Positions 44,405 to 57,387 of a DNA stretch of 64,000 bases are shown piece by piece; within the stretch, counting starts at the first letter, position 1; each line of letters begins with the position of its first letter. This DNA comes from Nemertoderma westbladi (taxonomy: Eukaryota > Xenacoelomorpha > Nemertodermatida > Nemertodermatidae). A program made the position numbers and the translations under genes. Under the pieces are notes generated by a model. It did no database searches. It had not been told where the DNA came from and saw nothing but the letters and a program-made list of their open reading frames with translations. Location of the stretch: contig JAUCBJ010007649.1 in assembly GCA_032718475.1 (NCBI GenBank), forward strand, positions 1 through 64,000, written 5' to 3'.

Positions 44405-44515
44405 CTACACCTACCTACATTCACCCTACACGTGCATCTACATGTAGGCTACACATACCTACATGAAGCCTCTATGTAGGCTATACCTCTACGCAAAAGA
44501 TATACCCGGCCTGAA
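44405..44515 (-). repeat. Right arm of the long inverted repeat
   Basis: Reverse complement of 42834-42955: ACACCTACCTACATTCACCC ... GCAAAAGATATACCC. Confidence 0.85.
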
Positions 44516-45092
44516 GTAGTGCTGTACTGGCAGACCGATGTACGGTGTAGGTAGGCCTACCCTACTGCAGTACTGTCTGCTGTTCAGTGTCCAGCCGCAT
44601 CTAATCACAGTAGGCCTACCGGTAAATAAACCTAGAGTTAAATAAACCTGGTGTCAAATAAACCTAGAGTTAAATAAACCTAGAGTTAAATAAACCATCA
44701 TTCACCAAGGCCTGAACGCCATCTAAACAACTATTTTATGTTATTTAGATGGCCTTGTGTGTGAGACACTCGTCAGTAGTACAGCACAGCAGTAGCCTAG
44801 TACAGTATTACAGTCAGATTGTCAGACAGTAGGGCTAGACCTATTAATCTACTGATATCAGGATTTGGAACATTAAAAGCTAAGAACTGAAGAAGTCAGG
44901 AAGTGATACCGGGTACTGGATAATGTGCTACAGTCTGACAGTGATAGGCAGATAACTGGATAAGCATACTGCTGTACTGGGTACTGGCAGACCGATGTAC
45001 GGTGTAGGTAGGCCTACCCTACTCCCCACTGCAGTACTGTCTGACTGTCTGCTGTTCAGTGTCCAGCCGCATATAATTACACTAGGCCAGGC
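44516..45092. repeat. Direct duplication in the PSMA6 upstream region
   Basis: GCAGACCGATGTACGGTGTA ... CTGCAGTACTGTCTG ... GTTCAGTGTCCAGCCGCATxTAAT occurs at about 44520-44622 and again at about 44974-45090. The right copy abuts the PSMA6 leader and has small internal duplications. Confidence 0.85.
44620..44698 (-). repeat. Inverted copy of the PSMA6 intron minisatellite
   Basis: Five copies of AAATAAACCTAGAGTT-like units; the complement AACTCTAGGTTTATT is the unit of the array at 46290-46716 inside the PSMA6 intron. Confidence 0.85.
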
Positions 45093-45126
45093 CTACAGGT
45101 AACTACCTACAGCTACTGTTAATACG

Positions 45127-47088
45127 ATGTCTCGAAGCTCGAGTGCGGGTCAGTTCGACCGTCACATAACGATATTCTCTCCCGAAGGTAAACTCTATCA
45201 AGTCGAATACGCCTTCAAGGCGATCAACCAAGGCGGGATCGCTTCAGTCGCCGTCAAAGGCCCAGATACCGCCGTCGTGGTCACCCAGAAAAAAGTCCCT
45301 GACAAACTGATCGACCCGTCTACGGTCACTAATCTACACCGTGTTGAGAACGGTATCGGATGTATGATGACGGGTATGCCTGCGGATTGTAGGAACCAGA
45401 TGACGCGAGCGCGTTATGAAGCATCCAACTGGATGTACAAGTACGGGTATCAAATACCCGTGGATCAGTTGGCGCGAAGGATAGCTGATATTAACCAGGT
45501 GTGTTGCCCGTCTACAGGTATCAATCCAGGTTGGAATTTATGTAGAGTTTGCTCAACATGTGTGGCGCGCATTTAGGACCCTGGCACGAAGGAACAGGGG
45601 CGTGTTTCGCGCATTTAGGATCCTGGCGCGAAGCAACAGGGGCGTGTGGCGCGCATTGAGGATCCTGGCACGGAAATGGATGTCATGTACAGTAGCAAAA
45701 TGCATTGGCATGGCAACATATCCAGCCACTCTACTTGAAATTATACCGGCAGACCGGTCTGCCAGTAGAGCCTATTTTTAAAAAGATTTTAAAAAGAAAA
45801 AAAATTTTCGCTCGCGTTTGTGTATTATGCCTGCCTAGTGCCTACTGTACTGCTGTACGCTCTACTCTTCTTCATCATTCTAATAACGAGATATTAGATG
45901 ATGATGATATTTGATTACAGTGATATTTTAATACAGTATTTGTTTATTAACCTATAGAAGTAGTTCCGTGCCTTGAACTGTTTTGCACTCCCACATTATG
46001 GACAAACCGACAGATTGAGCATTGAAGGTACCGTACCCTATCCTATCCACGTTAATCATCATGGCCAATCAGGCCAAAGTTTCAAAGTCTTGCAAAATAT
46101 GAGTTGTTTGAAAGGTTTTTCAATTGTTCACACCAATAGGCCTATAGCCTAAAACCACGATTCAGCAGATTTTCCGTGCTCGCTACACTCCGATTTAATT
46201 CATAATCACATCTGTAGGTAAAAAATAGTCGGTTGACCAAAAAATGTTAAAATTTTCTTGCTCGCTACGCTCGCAATTTAATCATTATTTAACGTTTAAC
46301 TCTATGTTTATTTAACTCTAGGTTTATTTATTTTTTAACTCTAGGTTTATTTATTGTTTAACTCTAGGTTTATTTATTGTTTAACTCTAGGTTTATTTAT
46401 TGTTTAACTCTAGGTTTATTTATTGTTTAACTCTAGGTTTATTTATTGTTTAACTCTATGTTTGTTTAACTCTAGGTTTATTTATTGTTTAACTCTAGGT
46501 ATATTTAACTCTAGGTTTATTTATTGTTTAACTTAAGGTTTATTTATTGTTTAACTCTAGGTTTATTTAACTCTAGGTTTATTTATTGTTTAACTCTAGG
46601 ATTATTTCTTGTTTAACTCTAGGTTTATTTATTGTTTATCTCTAGGTTTATTTATTGTTTAACTCTAGGTTTATTTAACTCTAGGTTTATTTAACTCTAG
46701 GTTTATTTAACTCTAGGTTTATACCCAGAACGCGGAGATGCGACCTCTGGGCTGCTCCATGGTACTGATCGGCTTCGACGAATCGGAAACTCCCCGGATA
46801 TTCCGGACGGACCCGGCCGGATATTATTCCTCCTTCAGGGCCACCGGAGTCGGAGTTAAACAGGCCGAATGCAACGCATATCTCGAGAAGCGCCTCGCTA
46901 AGATAGAGAACTACTCCTACAGAGAGATAGTCCAGGTCGCTATATCTTGTCTCTCTAGTGTCATCAGCGCCGACTTTAAACCAACTGATCTAGAGATCGG
47001 CGTCGTCACCAAGGCTGAAAAAGAGTTCCGGATACTTTCCGAAGAAGAGATTGATACTCATTTGACAAACATTGCCGAGATGGACTAG
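45127..47088 (+). CDS. PSMA6: Proteasome subunit alpha type-6, two exons: 45127-45498 and 46717-47088
   Basis: A 20S core alpha-ring subunit, part of the gate through which unfolded proteins enter. Exon 1 starts [20 protein letters not shown], with the alpha-subunit N-terminal signature [16 protein letters not shown] at about residues 19-34. It ends after ADINQ at a CAG|GTGTGT donor. Exon 2 begins with GTTTAT (Val-Tyr) after the acceptor CTCTAG and runs [13 protein letters not shown] ... to EMD and the stop. The intron is phase 0. The joined protein is 247 residues, close to the usual 246. The apparent reading past the donor (CCPSTG...) is intron. The intron's last 430 bases are a minisatellite that includes the acceptor. 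The intervening repeats do not touch the coding frame. Confidence 0.93.
45555..45674. repeat. 42-bp GC-rich repeat in the PSMA6 intron, about 3 copies
   Basis: Units with TGTGGCGCGCATTTAGGATC then CTGGCACGAAGxAACAGGGG; positions about 45559, 45601 and 45643. The third copy is partial. Confidence 0.85.
46290..46720. repeat. Splice-acceptor-like minisatellite at the 3' end of the PSMA6 intron
   Basis: About 21 copies of a unit that is either TTTAACTCTAGGTTTATTTATTG-like (23 bases) or the shorter TTTAACTCTAGGTTTAT form. The last copy supplies both the acceptor CTCTAG (AG at 46715-46716) and the first exon bases GTTTAT. A few copies have ATG or AAG in place of TAGG. Confidence 0.9.
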
Positions 47089-47275
47089 CAAAGTCGTTGA
47101 TTTGTAGGGAATTAACATTAATATTGGTATGTTGTGCTACTTTAAAGAATATGTTAACTTTGTTTTGTAATTCACGGTTCAGTTGACCCTAAAAATGTAG
47201 ATTTTTCTGTCGAAGTTTCGTTATCATAATATAGAATTGGATATTCTATAGACTATAGTAATTCCCACTTTGGAT

Positions 47276-47281
47276 AATAAA
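47276..47281 (+). terminator. PSMA6 poly(A) signal
   Basis: AATAAA lies 188 bases after the PSMA6 stop and before the satellite begins at about 47370. Confidence 0.65.
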
Positions 47282-47369
47282 ATTCTAAATTTCCTTAAAA
47301 GCTCGATTTTTGAATATATAATCTGTGAATCGGTAGAACCAGTTGTAGGATTCTATATTTTTTGCTAAT

Positions 47370-50300
47370 TTGTAAACGAGGAATACCATTAGTTTGTAAA
47401 CGAGGAATACCATTAGTTTGTAAACGAGGAATACCATTAGTTTGTAAACGAGGCATACCATTAGTTTGCTTTGGATAGGAGTAGCGGCCACCCCAACCCT
47501 CGGGTGTAAACGAGGAATACCATTAGTTTGTAAACGAGGCATACCATTAGTTTGTAAACGAGGAATACCATTAGTTTGTAAACGAGGAATACCATTAGTT
47601 TGTAAACGAGGTATACCATTAGTTTGTAAACGAGGCATACCATTAGTTTGTAAACGAGGCATACCATTAGTTTGTAAACGAGGAATACCATTAGTTTGTA
47701 AACGAGGTATACCATTAGTTTGTAAACGAGGTATACCATTAGTTTGTAAACGAGGAATACCATTAGTTTGTAAACGAGGAATACCATTAGTTTATAAACG
47801 AGGAATACCATTAGTTTGTAAACGAGGTATACCATTAGTTTGTAAACGAGGCATACCATTAGTTTGTAAACGAGGCATACCATTAGTTTGTAAACGAGGA
47901 ATACCATTAGTTTGTAAACGAGGAATACCTTTAGTTTGTAAACGAGGAATACCATTAGTTTGTAAACGAGGAAAACCATTAGTTTGTAAACGAGGAATAC
48001 CATTAGTTTGTAAACGAGGAATACCTTTAGTTTGTAAACGAGGAATACCATTAGTTTATAAACGAGGAATACCATTAGTTTGTAAACGAGGAATACCATT
48101 AGTTTATAAACGAGGAATACCATTAGTTTGTAAACGAGGAATACCATTAGTTTGTAAACGAGGAATACCATTAGTTTGTAAACGAGGCATACCATTAGTT
48201 TGCTTTGGATAGGAGTAGCGCCCACCCCAACCCTCGGGTGTAAACGAGGCATACCATTAGTTTGTAAACGAGGCATACCATTAGTTTGTAAACGAGGCAT
48301 ACCATTAGTTTGCTTTGGATAGGAGTAGCGCCCACCCCTACCCTCGGGTGTAAACGAGGAATACCATTAGTTTGTAAACGAGGCATACCATTAGTTTGCT
48401 TTGGATAGGAGTAGCGCCCACCCCAACCCTCGGGTGTAAACGAGGCATACCATTAGTTTGTAAACGAGGCATACCATTAGTTTGTAAACGAGGAATACCA
48501 TTAGTTTGTAAACGAGGAATACCATTAGTTTGTAAACGAGGAATACCTTTAGTTTGTAAACGAGGAATACCATTAGTTTATAAACGAGGAATACCATTAG
48601 TTTGTAAACGAGGAATACCATTAGTTTGTAAACGAGGCATACCATTAGTTTGCTTTGGATAGGAGTAGCGCCCACCCCAACCCTCGGGTGTAAACGAGGC
48701 ATACCATTAGTTTGTAAACGAGGCATACCATTAGTTTGTAAACGAGGCATACCATTAGTTTGCTTTGGATAGGAGTAGCGCCCACCCCTACCCTCGGGTG
48801 TAAACGAGGAATACCATTAGTTTGTAAACGAGGCATACCATTAGTTTGCTTTGGATAGGAGTAGCGCCCACCCCAACCCTCGGGTGTAAACGAGGCATAC
48901 CATTAGTTTGTAAACGAGGAATACCTTTAGTTTGTAAACGAGGAATACCATTAGTTTGTAAACGAGGAATACCATTAGTTTGTAAACGAGGCATACCTTT
49001 AGTTTGTAAACGAGGAATACCATTAGTTTGTAAACGAGGAATACCATTAGTTTGTAAACGAGGAATACCATTAGTTTGTAAACGAGGCATACCATTAGTT
49101 TGCTTTGGATAGGAGTAGCGCCCACCCCAACCCTCGGGTGTAAACGAGGCATACCATTAGTTTGTAAACGAGGCATACCATTAGTTTGTAAACGAGGCAT
49201 ACCATTAGTTTGCTTTGGATAGGAGTAGCGCCCACCCCTACCCTCGGGTGTAAACGAGGAATACCATTAGTTTGTAAACGAGGCATACCATTAGTTTGCT
49301 TTGGATAGGAGTAGCGCCCACCCCAACCCTCGGGTGTAAACGAGGCATACCATTAGTTTGTAAACGAGGAATACCTTTACTTTGTAAGCGAGGAATACCA
49401 TTAGTTTGTAAACGAGGAATACCTTTAGTTTGTAAACGAGGAATACCATTAGTTTGTAAACGAGGAATACCATTAGTTTGTAAACGAGGAATACCATTAG
49501 TTTGTAAACGAGGCATACCATTAGTTTGCTTTGGATAGGAGTAGCGCCCACCCCAACCCTCGGGTGTAAACGAGGCATACCATTAGTTTGTAAACGAGGC
49601 ATACCATTAGTTTGTAAACGAGGCATACCATTAGTTTGCTTTGGATAGGAGTAGCGCCCACCCCTACCCTCGGGTGTAAACGAGGAATACCATTAGTTTG
49701 TAAACGAGGCATACCATTAGTTTGTAAACGAGGAATACCATTAGTTTGTAAACGAGGAATACCATTAGTTTGTAAACGAGGCATACCATTAGTTTGTAAA
49801 CGAGGAATACCATTAGTTTGTAAACGAGGAATACCATTAGTTTGTAAACGAGGCATACCTTTAGTTTGTAAACGAGGCATACCATTAGTTTGTAAACGAG
49901 GAATACCTTTAGTTTGTAAACGAGGAATACCATTAGTTTGTAAACGAGGAATACCATTAGTTTGTAAACGAGGCATACCATTAGTTTGCTTTGGATAGGA
50001 GTAGCGCCCACCCCAACCCTCGGGTGTAAACGATGCATACCATTAGTTTGTAAACGAGGCATACCATTAGTTTGCTTTGGATAGGAGTAGCGCCCACCCC
50101 TACCCTCGGGTGTAAACGAGGCATACCATTAGTTTGTAAACGAGGAATACCATTAGTTTGTAAACGAGGAATACCATTAGTTTGTAAACGAGGAATACCA
50201 TTAGTTTGTAAACGAGGCATACCATTAGTTTGTAAACGAGGAATACCTTTAGTTTGTAAACGAGGAATACCATTAGTTTGTAAACGAGGAATACCATTAG

Positions 50301-53300
50301 TTTGTAAACGAGGTATACCATTAATTTGTAAGCGAGGAATACCATTAGTTTGTAAACGAGGAATACCATTAGTTTGTAAACGAGGAATACCATTAGTTTG
50401 TAAACGAGGCATACCATTAGTTTGTAAACGAGGCATACCATTAGTTTGTAAACGAGGAATACCTTTAGTTTGTAAACGAGGAATACCATTAGTTTGTAAA
50501 CGAGGAATACCATTAGTTTGTAAACGAGGTATACCATTAGTTTGTAAGCGAGGAATACCATTAGTTTGTAAACGAGGAATACCATTAGTTTGTAAACGAG
50601 GAATACCATTAGTTTGTAAACGAGGCATACCATTAGTTTGCTTTGGATAGGAGTAGCGCCCACCCCTACCCTCGGGTGTAAACGAGGCATACCATTAGTT
50701 TGTAAACGAGGCATACCATTAGTTTGTAAACGAGGAATACCATTAGTTTGTAAACGAGGAATACCTTTAGTTTGTAAACGGGGAATACCATTAGTTTAAA
50801 CGAGGAGTACCATTAGTTTGTAAACGAGGAATACCATTAGTTTGTAAACGAGGCATACCTTTAGTTTATAAACGAGGAATACCATTAGTTTGTAAACGAG
50901 GAATACCATTAGTTTGTAAACGAGGAATACCTTTAGTTTGTAAACGAGGAATACCATTAGTTTATAAACGAGGAATACAATTAGTTTGTAAACGAGGAAT
51001 ACCATTAGTTTGTAAACGAGGAATACCATTAGTTGGTAAACGAGGAATACCATTAGTTTGTAAACGAGGAATACCTTTAGTTTGTAAACGAGGAATACCA
51101 TTAGTTTGTAAACGAGGAATACCATTAGTTTGTAAACGAGGAATACAATTAGTTTGTAAACGAGGAATACCATTAGTTTGTAAACGAGGAATACCATTAG
51201 TTGGTAAACGAGGAATACCATTAGTTTGTAAACGAGGAATACCTTTAGTTTGTAAACGAGGAATACCATTAGTTTGTAAACGAGGAATACCATTAGTTTA
51301 TAAACGAGGAATACAATTAGTTTGTAAACGAGGAATACCATTAGTTTGTAAACGAGGAATACCATTAGTTGGTAAACGAGGAATACCATTAGTTTGTAAA
51401 CGAGGAATACCTTTAGTTTGTAAACGAGGAATACCATTAGTTTGTAAACGAGGAATACCATTAGTTTGTAAACGAGGAATACCTTTAGTTTGTAAACGAG
51501 GAATACCATTAGTTTATAAACGAGGAATACCATTAGTTTGTAAACGAGGAATACCTTTAGTTTGTAAACGAGGAATACCATTAGTTTATAAACGAGGAAT
51601 ACCATTAGTTTGTAAACGAGGCATACCTTTAGTTTGTAAACGAGGAATACCATTAGTTTGTAAACGAGGAATACCATTAGTTTGTAAACGAGGTATACCA
51701 TTAGTTTGTAAGCGAGGAATACCATTAGTTTGTAAACGAGGAATACCATTAGTTTGTAAACGAGGCATACCATTAGTTTGTAAACGAGGAATACCATTAG
51801 TTTGTAAACGAGGCATACCATTAGTTTACTTTGGATAGGAGTAGCGCCCACCCCTACCCTCGGGTGTAAACGAGGCATACCATTAGTTTGTAAACGAGGC
51901 ATACCATTAGTTTGTAAACGAGGAATACCATTAGTTTATAAACGAGGAATACCATTAGTTTATAAACGAGGAATACCATTAGTTGGTAAACGAGGAATAC
52001 CATTTAGTTTGTAAACGAGGCATACCTTTAGTTTGTAAGCGAGGAATACCATTAGTTTGTAAACGAGGAATACCATTAGTTTGTAAACGAGGCATACCAT
52101 TAGTTTGTAAACGAGGCATACCATTAGTTTGTAAACGAGGAATACCATTAGTTTGTAAACGAGGCATACCATTAGTTTGTAAACGAGGAATACCATTAGT
52201 TTGTAAGCGAGGAATACCATTAGTTTGTAAACGAGGAATACCATTAGTTTGTAAACGAGGAATGCCATTAGTTTGTAAACGAGGAATACCTTTAGTTTGT
52301 AAACGAGGAATACCATTAGTTTATAAACGAGGAATACCATTAGTTTATAAACGAGGAATACCATTTAGTTTGTAAACGAGGCATACCTTTAGTTTGTAAA
52401 CGATGAATACCATTAGTTTGTAAACGAGGAATACCATTAGTTTGTAAACGAGGTATACCATTAGTTTGTAAGCGAGGAATACCATTAGTTTGTAAACGAG
52501 GAATACCATTAGTTTGTAAGCGAGGAATACCATTAGTTTGTAAACGAGGAATACCATTAGTTTGTAAACGAGGTATACCATTAGTTTGTAAACGAGGAAT
52601 ACCTTTAGTTTGTAAACGAGGAATACCATTAGTTTATAAACGAGGAATACCATTAGTTTATAAACGAGGAATACCATTTAGTTTGTAAACGAGGCATACC
52701 TTTAGTTTGTAAACGCTGAATACCATTAGTTTGTAAACGAGGCATACCATTAGTTTGTAAACGAGGCATACCTTTAGTTTGTAAACGAGGAATACCATTA
52801 GTTTGTAAACGAGGAATACCATTAGTTTGTAAACGAGGCATACCATTAGTTTGTAAACGAGGAATACCTTTAGTTTGTAAACGAGGAATACCATTAGTTT
52901 GTAAACGAGGAATACCATTAGTTTGTAAACGAGGCATACCATTAGTTTGCTTTGGAAAGGAGTAGCGCCCACCCCAACCCTCGGGTGTAAACGATGCATA
53001 CCATTAGTTTGTAAACGAGGCATACCATTAGTTTGCTTTGGATAGGAGTAGCGCCCACCCCTACCCTCGGGTGTAAACGATGCATACCATTAGTTTGTAA
53101 ACGAGGCATACAATTAGTTTGCTTTGGATAGGAGTAGCGCCCACCCCTACCCTCGGGTGTAAACGAGGCATACCATTAGTTTGTAAACGAGGAATACCAT
53201 TAGTTTGTAAACGAGGCATACCATTAGTTTGCTTTGGATAGGAGTAGCGCCCACCCCTACCCTCGGGTGTAAACGAGGCATACCATTAGTTTGTAAACGA

Positions 53301-56018
53301 GGCATACCATTAGTTTGCTTTGGATAGGAGTAGCGCCCACCCCTACCCTCGGGTGTAAACGATGCATACCATTAGTTTGTAAACGAGGCATACCATTAGT
53401 TTGCTTTGGATAGGAGTAGCGCCCACCCCTACCCTCGGGTGTAAACGAGGCATACCATTAGTTTGTAAACGAGGAATACCATTAGTTTGTAAACGAGGCA
53501 TACCATTAGTTTGCTTTGGATAGGAGTAGCGCCCACCCCTACCCTCGGGTGTAAACGAGGCATACCATTAGTTTGTAAACGAGGCATACCATTAGTTTGC
53601 TTTGGATAGGAGTAGCGCCCACCCCAACCCTCGGGTGTAAACGAGGCATACCATTAGTTTGTAAACGAGGAATACCATTAGTTTGTAAACGAGGCATCCC
53701 ATTAGTTTGCTTTGGATAGGAGTAGCGCCCACCCCTACCCTCGGGTGTAAACGAGGCATACCATTAGTTTGTAAACGAGGCATACCATTAGTTTGCTTTG
53801 GATAGGAGTAGCGCCCACCCCTGCCCTCGGGTGTAAACGAGGCATACCATTAGTTTGTAAACGAGGCATACCATTAGTTTGCTTTGGATAGGAGTAGCGC
53901 CCACCCCAACCCTCGGGTGTAAACGAGGCATACCATTAGTTTGTAAACGAGGAATACCATTAGTTTGTAAACGAGGCATACCATTAGTTTGCTTTGGACA
54001 GGAGTAGCGCCCACCCCTACCCTCGGGTGTAAACGAGGCATACCATTAGTTTGTAAACGAGGCATACCGTTAGTTTGCTTTGGATAGGAGTAGCGCCCAC
54101 CCCTGCCCTCGGGTGTAAACGAGGCATACCATTAGTTTGTAAACGAGGCATACCATTAGTTTGTAAACGAGGCATACCATTAGTTTGCTTTGGATAGGAG
54201 TAGCGCCCACCCCTACCCTGGGTTGTAAACGAGGCATACCATTAGTTTGTAAACGAGGCATACCATTAGTTTGCTTTGGATAGGAGTAGCGCCCACCCCT
54301 GCCCTCGGGTGTAAACGAGGCATACCATTAGTTTGTAAACGAGGCATACCATTAGTTTGTAAACGAGGCATACCATTAGTTTGCTTCGGATAGGAGTAGC
54401 GCCCACCCCTACCCTCGGGTGTAAACGAGGCATACCATTAGTTTGTAAACGAGGCATACCATTAGTTTGTAAACGAGGCATACCATTAGTTTGTAAACGA
54501 GGCATACCATTAGTTTGTAAACGAGGCATACCATTAGTTTGTAAACGAGGCATACCATTAGTTTGCTTTGGATAGGAGTAGCGCCCACCCCTACCCTGGG
54601 TTGTAAACGAGGCATACCATTAGTTTGTAAACGAGGCATACCATTAGTTTGCTTTGGATAGGAGTAGCGCCCACCCCTACCCTCGGGTGTAAACGAGGCA
54701 TACCATTAGTTTGAAAACGAGGCATACCATTAGTTTGTAAACGAGGCATACCATTAGTTTGCTTTGGATAGGAGTAGCGCACACCCCTACCCTCGGGTGT
54801 AAAAGAGGCATACCATTAGTTTGTAAACGAGGCATACCATTAGTTTGCTTTGGATAGGAGTAGCGCCCACCCCAACCCTCGGGTGTAAACGAGGCATACC
54901 ATTAGTTTGTAAACGAGGAATACCATTAGTTTGTAAACGAGGCATACCATTAGTTTGCTTTGGATAGGAGTAGCGCCCACCCCTACCCTCGGGTGTAAAC
55001 GAGGCATACCATTAGTTTGTAAACGAGGCATACCATTAGTTTGCTTTGGATAGGAGTAGCGCCCACCCCTGCCCTCGGGTGTAAACGAGGCATACCATTA
55101 GTTTGTAAACGAGGCATACCATTAGTTTGTAAACGAGGCATACCATTAGTTTGTAAACGAGGCATACCATTAGTTTGCTTTGGATAGGAGTAGCGCCCAC
55201 CCCTACCCTCGGGTGTAAACGAGGAATACCATTAGTTTGAAAACGAGGCATACCATTAGTTTGTAAACGAGGCATACCATTAGTTTGCTTTGGATAGGAG
55301 TAGCGCACACCCCTACACTCGGGTGTAAACGATGCATACCATTAGTTTTCTTTGGATAGGAGTAGCGCCCACCCCTACACTCGGGTGTAAACGATGCATA
55401 CCATTAGTTTGCTTTGGATAGGAGTAGCGCCCACCCCTACCCTCGGGTGTAAACTATCATACCATTAGTTTGCTTTGGATAGGAGTAGCGCCCACCCCTA
55501 CACTCGGGTGTAAACGATGCATACCATTAGTTTGCTTTGGATAGGAGTAGCGCCCACCCCTACCCTCGGGTGTAAACGATCATACCATTAGTTTGCTTTG
55601 GATAGGAGTAGCGCCCACCCCTACACTCGGGTGTAAACGAGGCATACCATTAGTTTGCTTTGGATAGGAGTAGCGCCCACCCCTACCCTCGGGTGTAAAC
55701 TATCATACCATTAGTTTACTTTGATTGGAGTAGCGCCCACCCCTACCCTCGGGTGTAAACGAGGCATACCATTAGTTTACTTTGGATAGGAGTAGCGCCC
55801 ACCCCTACCATCGGGTGTAAACGAGGTATACCATTAGTTTGCTTTGGATAGGAGTAGCGCCCACCCCTACCCTCGGGTGTAAACAGGGCATTCCATTAGT
55901 TTGCTTTGGATAGGAGTAGCGCCCACCCCTACCCTCGGGTGTAAACTATCATACCATTAGTTTACTTTGGATTGGAGTAGCGCCCACCCCTACCCTCGGG
56001 TGTAAACGAGGCATACCT
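47370..56018. repeat. 8.6-kb composite satellite of 24-bp (A) and 38-bp (B) units
   Basis: A is TTTGTAAACGAGGAATACCA+TTAG; B is CTTTGGATAGGAGTAGCGCC+CACCCCTACCCTCGGGTG. Left part: long A runs with rare B. Middle: 450-bp higher-order units (14 A + 3 B), with copies starting near 48195, 48645 and 49095. Right of 53000: 62-, 86- and 110-bp blocks, including a 282-bp period. The last 700 bases are mostly AB dimers. A is a multiple of three, so both strands are open (KRGIPLVC; LVYKLMVF; PRLQTNGI); I do not treat these as genes. Confidence 0.98.
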
Positions 56019-57387
56019 GTAAAAGCCTTTGCTGAATTGCCCCGTTATTTTTATTATCTTTTACATTAAAATACTCTGTAGTTGATTTAATAAGTGTAAG
56101 AGACCGTATTATTACTGTATCGGTGTTTTTTAGAGGATCTAAGAGCTATTTCCTCCGTATGTGTACTGTGAAAGGCATAGTTGATGATTCTATGGCAATT
56201 CCATGACGCAAAGGGTGATAGCTACTCTTGAACAGTAGTTACTATGACTACGGTTAACAGCTGATATTCATACGTGTTGATTTTCTTTGTTCTACGGCGT
56301 CTCTCAGTTCAGTCAGCCAATCAGAGCATTTTTATGGCTCTTGTAGAGAAATTTCCTAGAAATCACGTAATGCTTTATGTGCAGTGTTTACATTCAGTCC
56401 TGAGCCAGGAGAGAACGGCTTGGAAATATTTTGTGCCTTTCTGTTTTTAGCTTAACACTAGTAGGCTTAATTATAAGGACATATATCCGTTATCACACAC
56501 TGAATCACTGTGCAACTCAACTAAACAAACCAAATCTGCATGTACCATACACTGTGCATACTTTATATTGTTATACTGCTATTTACTGTCGGTCCTTCAT
56601 AATATGGTTGATGAATTATTATATTTGGAATAACGATAAATAACCCCGAAACTCAATATTCTTGATATACCGAAGGTAAGAGAGAAAGGTTATATATAAC
56701 GATTGTGACTTATGTTAAGGTGGTTTGAAGTGAATCTAATGTTATTTGATAGACCCTACATGAGTCGGTCCGTGTTCCTTTTATATGTGACTAAAATCAG
56801 TGAAGATCGGCAGATTAGTGTGCAGTATTGTGCAGCATTGTGTATGAGTGAGACTGATAACGAAGCATTTCCTAAAGAATGCGCCATATATGTGAATTAT
56901 AACTAAGCCATATCGTTGTGAGTAGTTTAAGTCATAACTCTGTTTATATAGATAGAGCGCCACGTCCTAAAGGAACTGTTAATATTCCCCGAAGGTGAAT
57001 AATATTGTCAGAGATTATATAATACTGTCAGTCGAATAATACATTAGGCTTACCTAGCAATAAGATTAAGCCGTCGAACCCAATCTCCCGGGTATATCCA
57101 GCGGGTGAATGATCGCGCACAGATTGGTTTCGACTAGTGTAGTGAATCAAATACTTGTCATAGGCTAAAAGTGATTTATTATCTAAAAGACATCCTAATT
57201 TGGCGGGTTAAACTGCCAAAGGTCTGAAAGCGCGAACAATAACGGATATAGCTTCTGTATTGCAGTGTAGGCATTAAATACAGTTTAATATTGTTCTGGT
57301 AAGAACAATAACGGATATAGCTTCTTTATTGCAGTAAGCAATAAAGTTGAAAGTACCGGTCAACCGGTAAACCTGAACGGTACATCT
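56019..57387. other. Gene-free stretch
   Basis: No supported gene. A 45-base direct repeat (AACAATAACGGATATAGCTT) occurs at about 57235 and 57304. Frames at 56431-56643 and 56712-56906 show no domain. Confidence 0.45.

Noticed and set aside
47461-50714. Frames KRGIPLVC / LMVFLVYK / PRLQTNGI as a repeat protein
   Set aside because: Both strands are open because the unit is 24 bases; B units break frames repeatedly, and there is no promoter or start context.
47370-56018. CRISPR-like regular repeats
   Set aside because: There are no unique spacers of constant length, both components are repeated, and the context is an animal genome. It is a satellite.
56712-56906. 64-residue frame as a small gene
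   Set aside because: No recognisable motif or context beyond an ATG.
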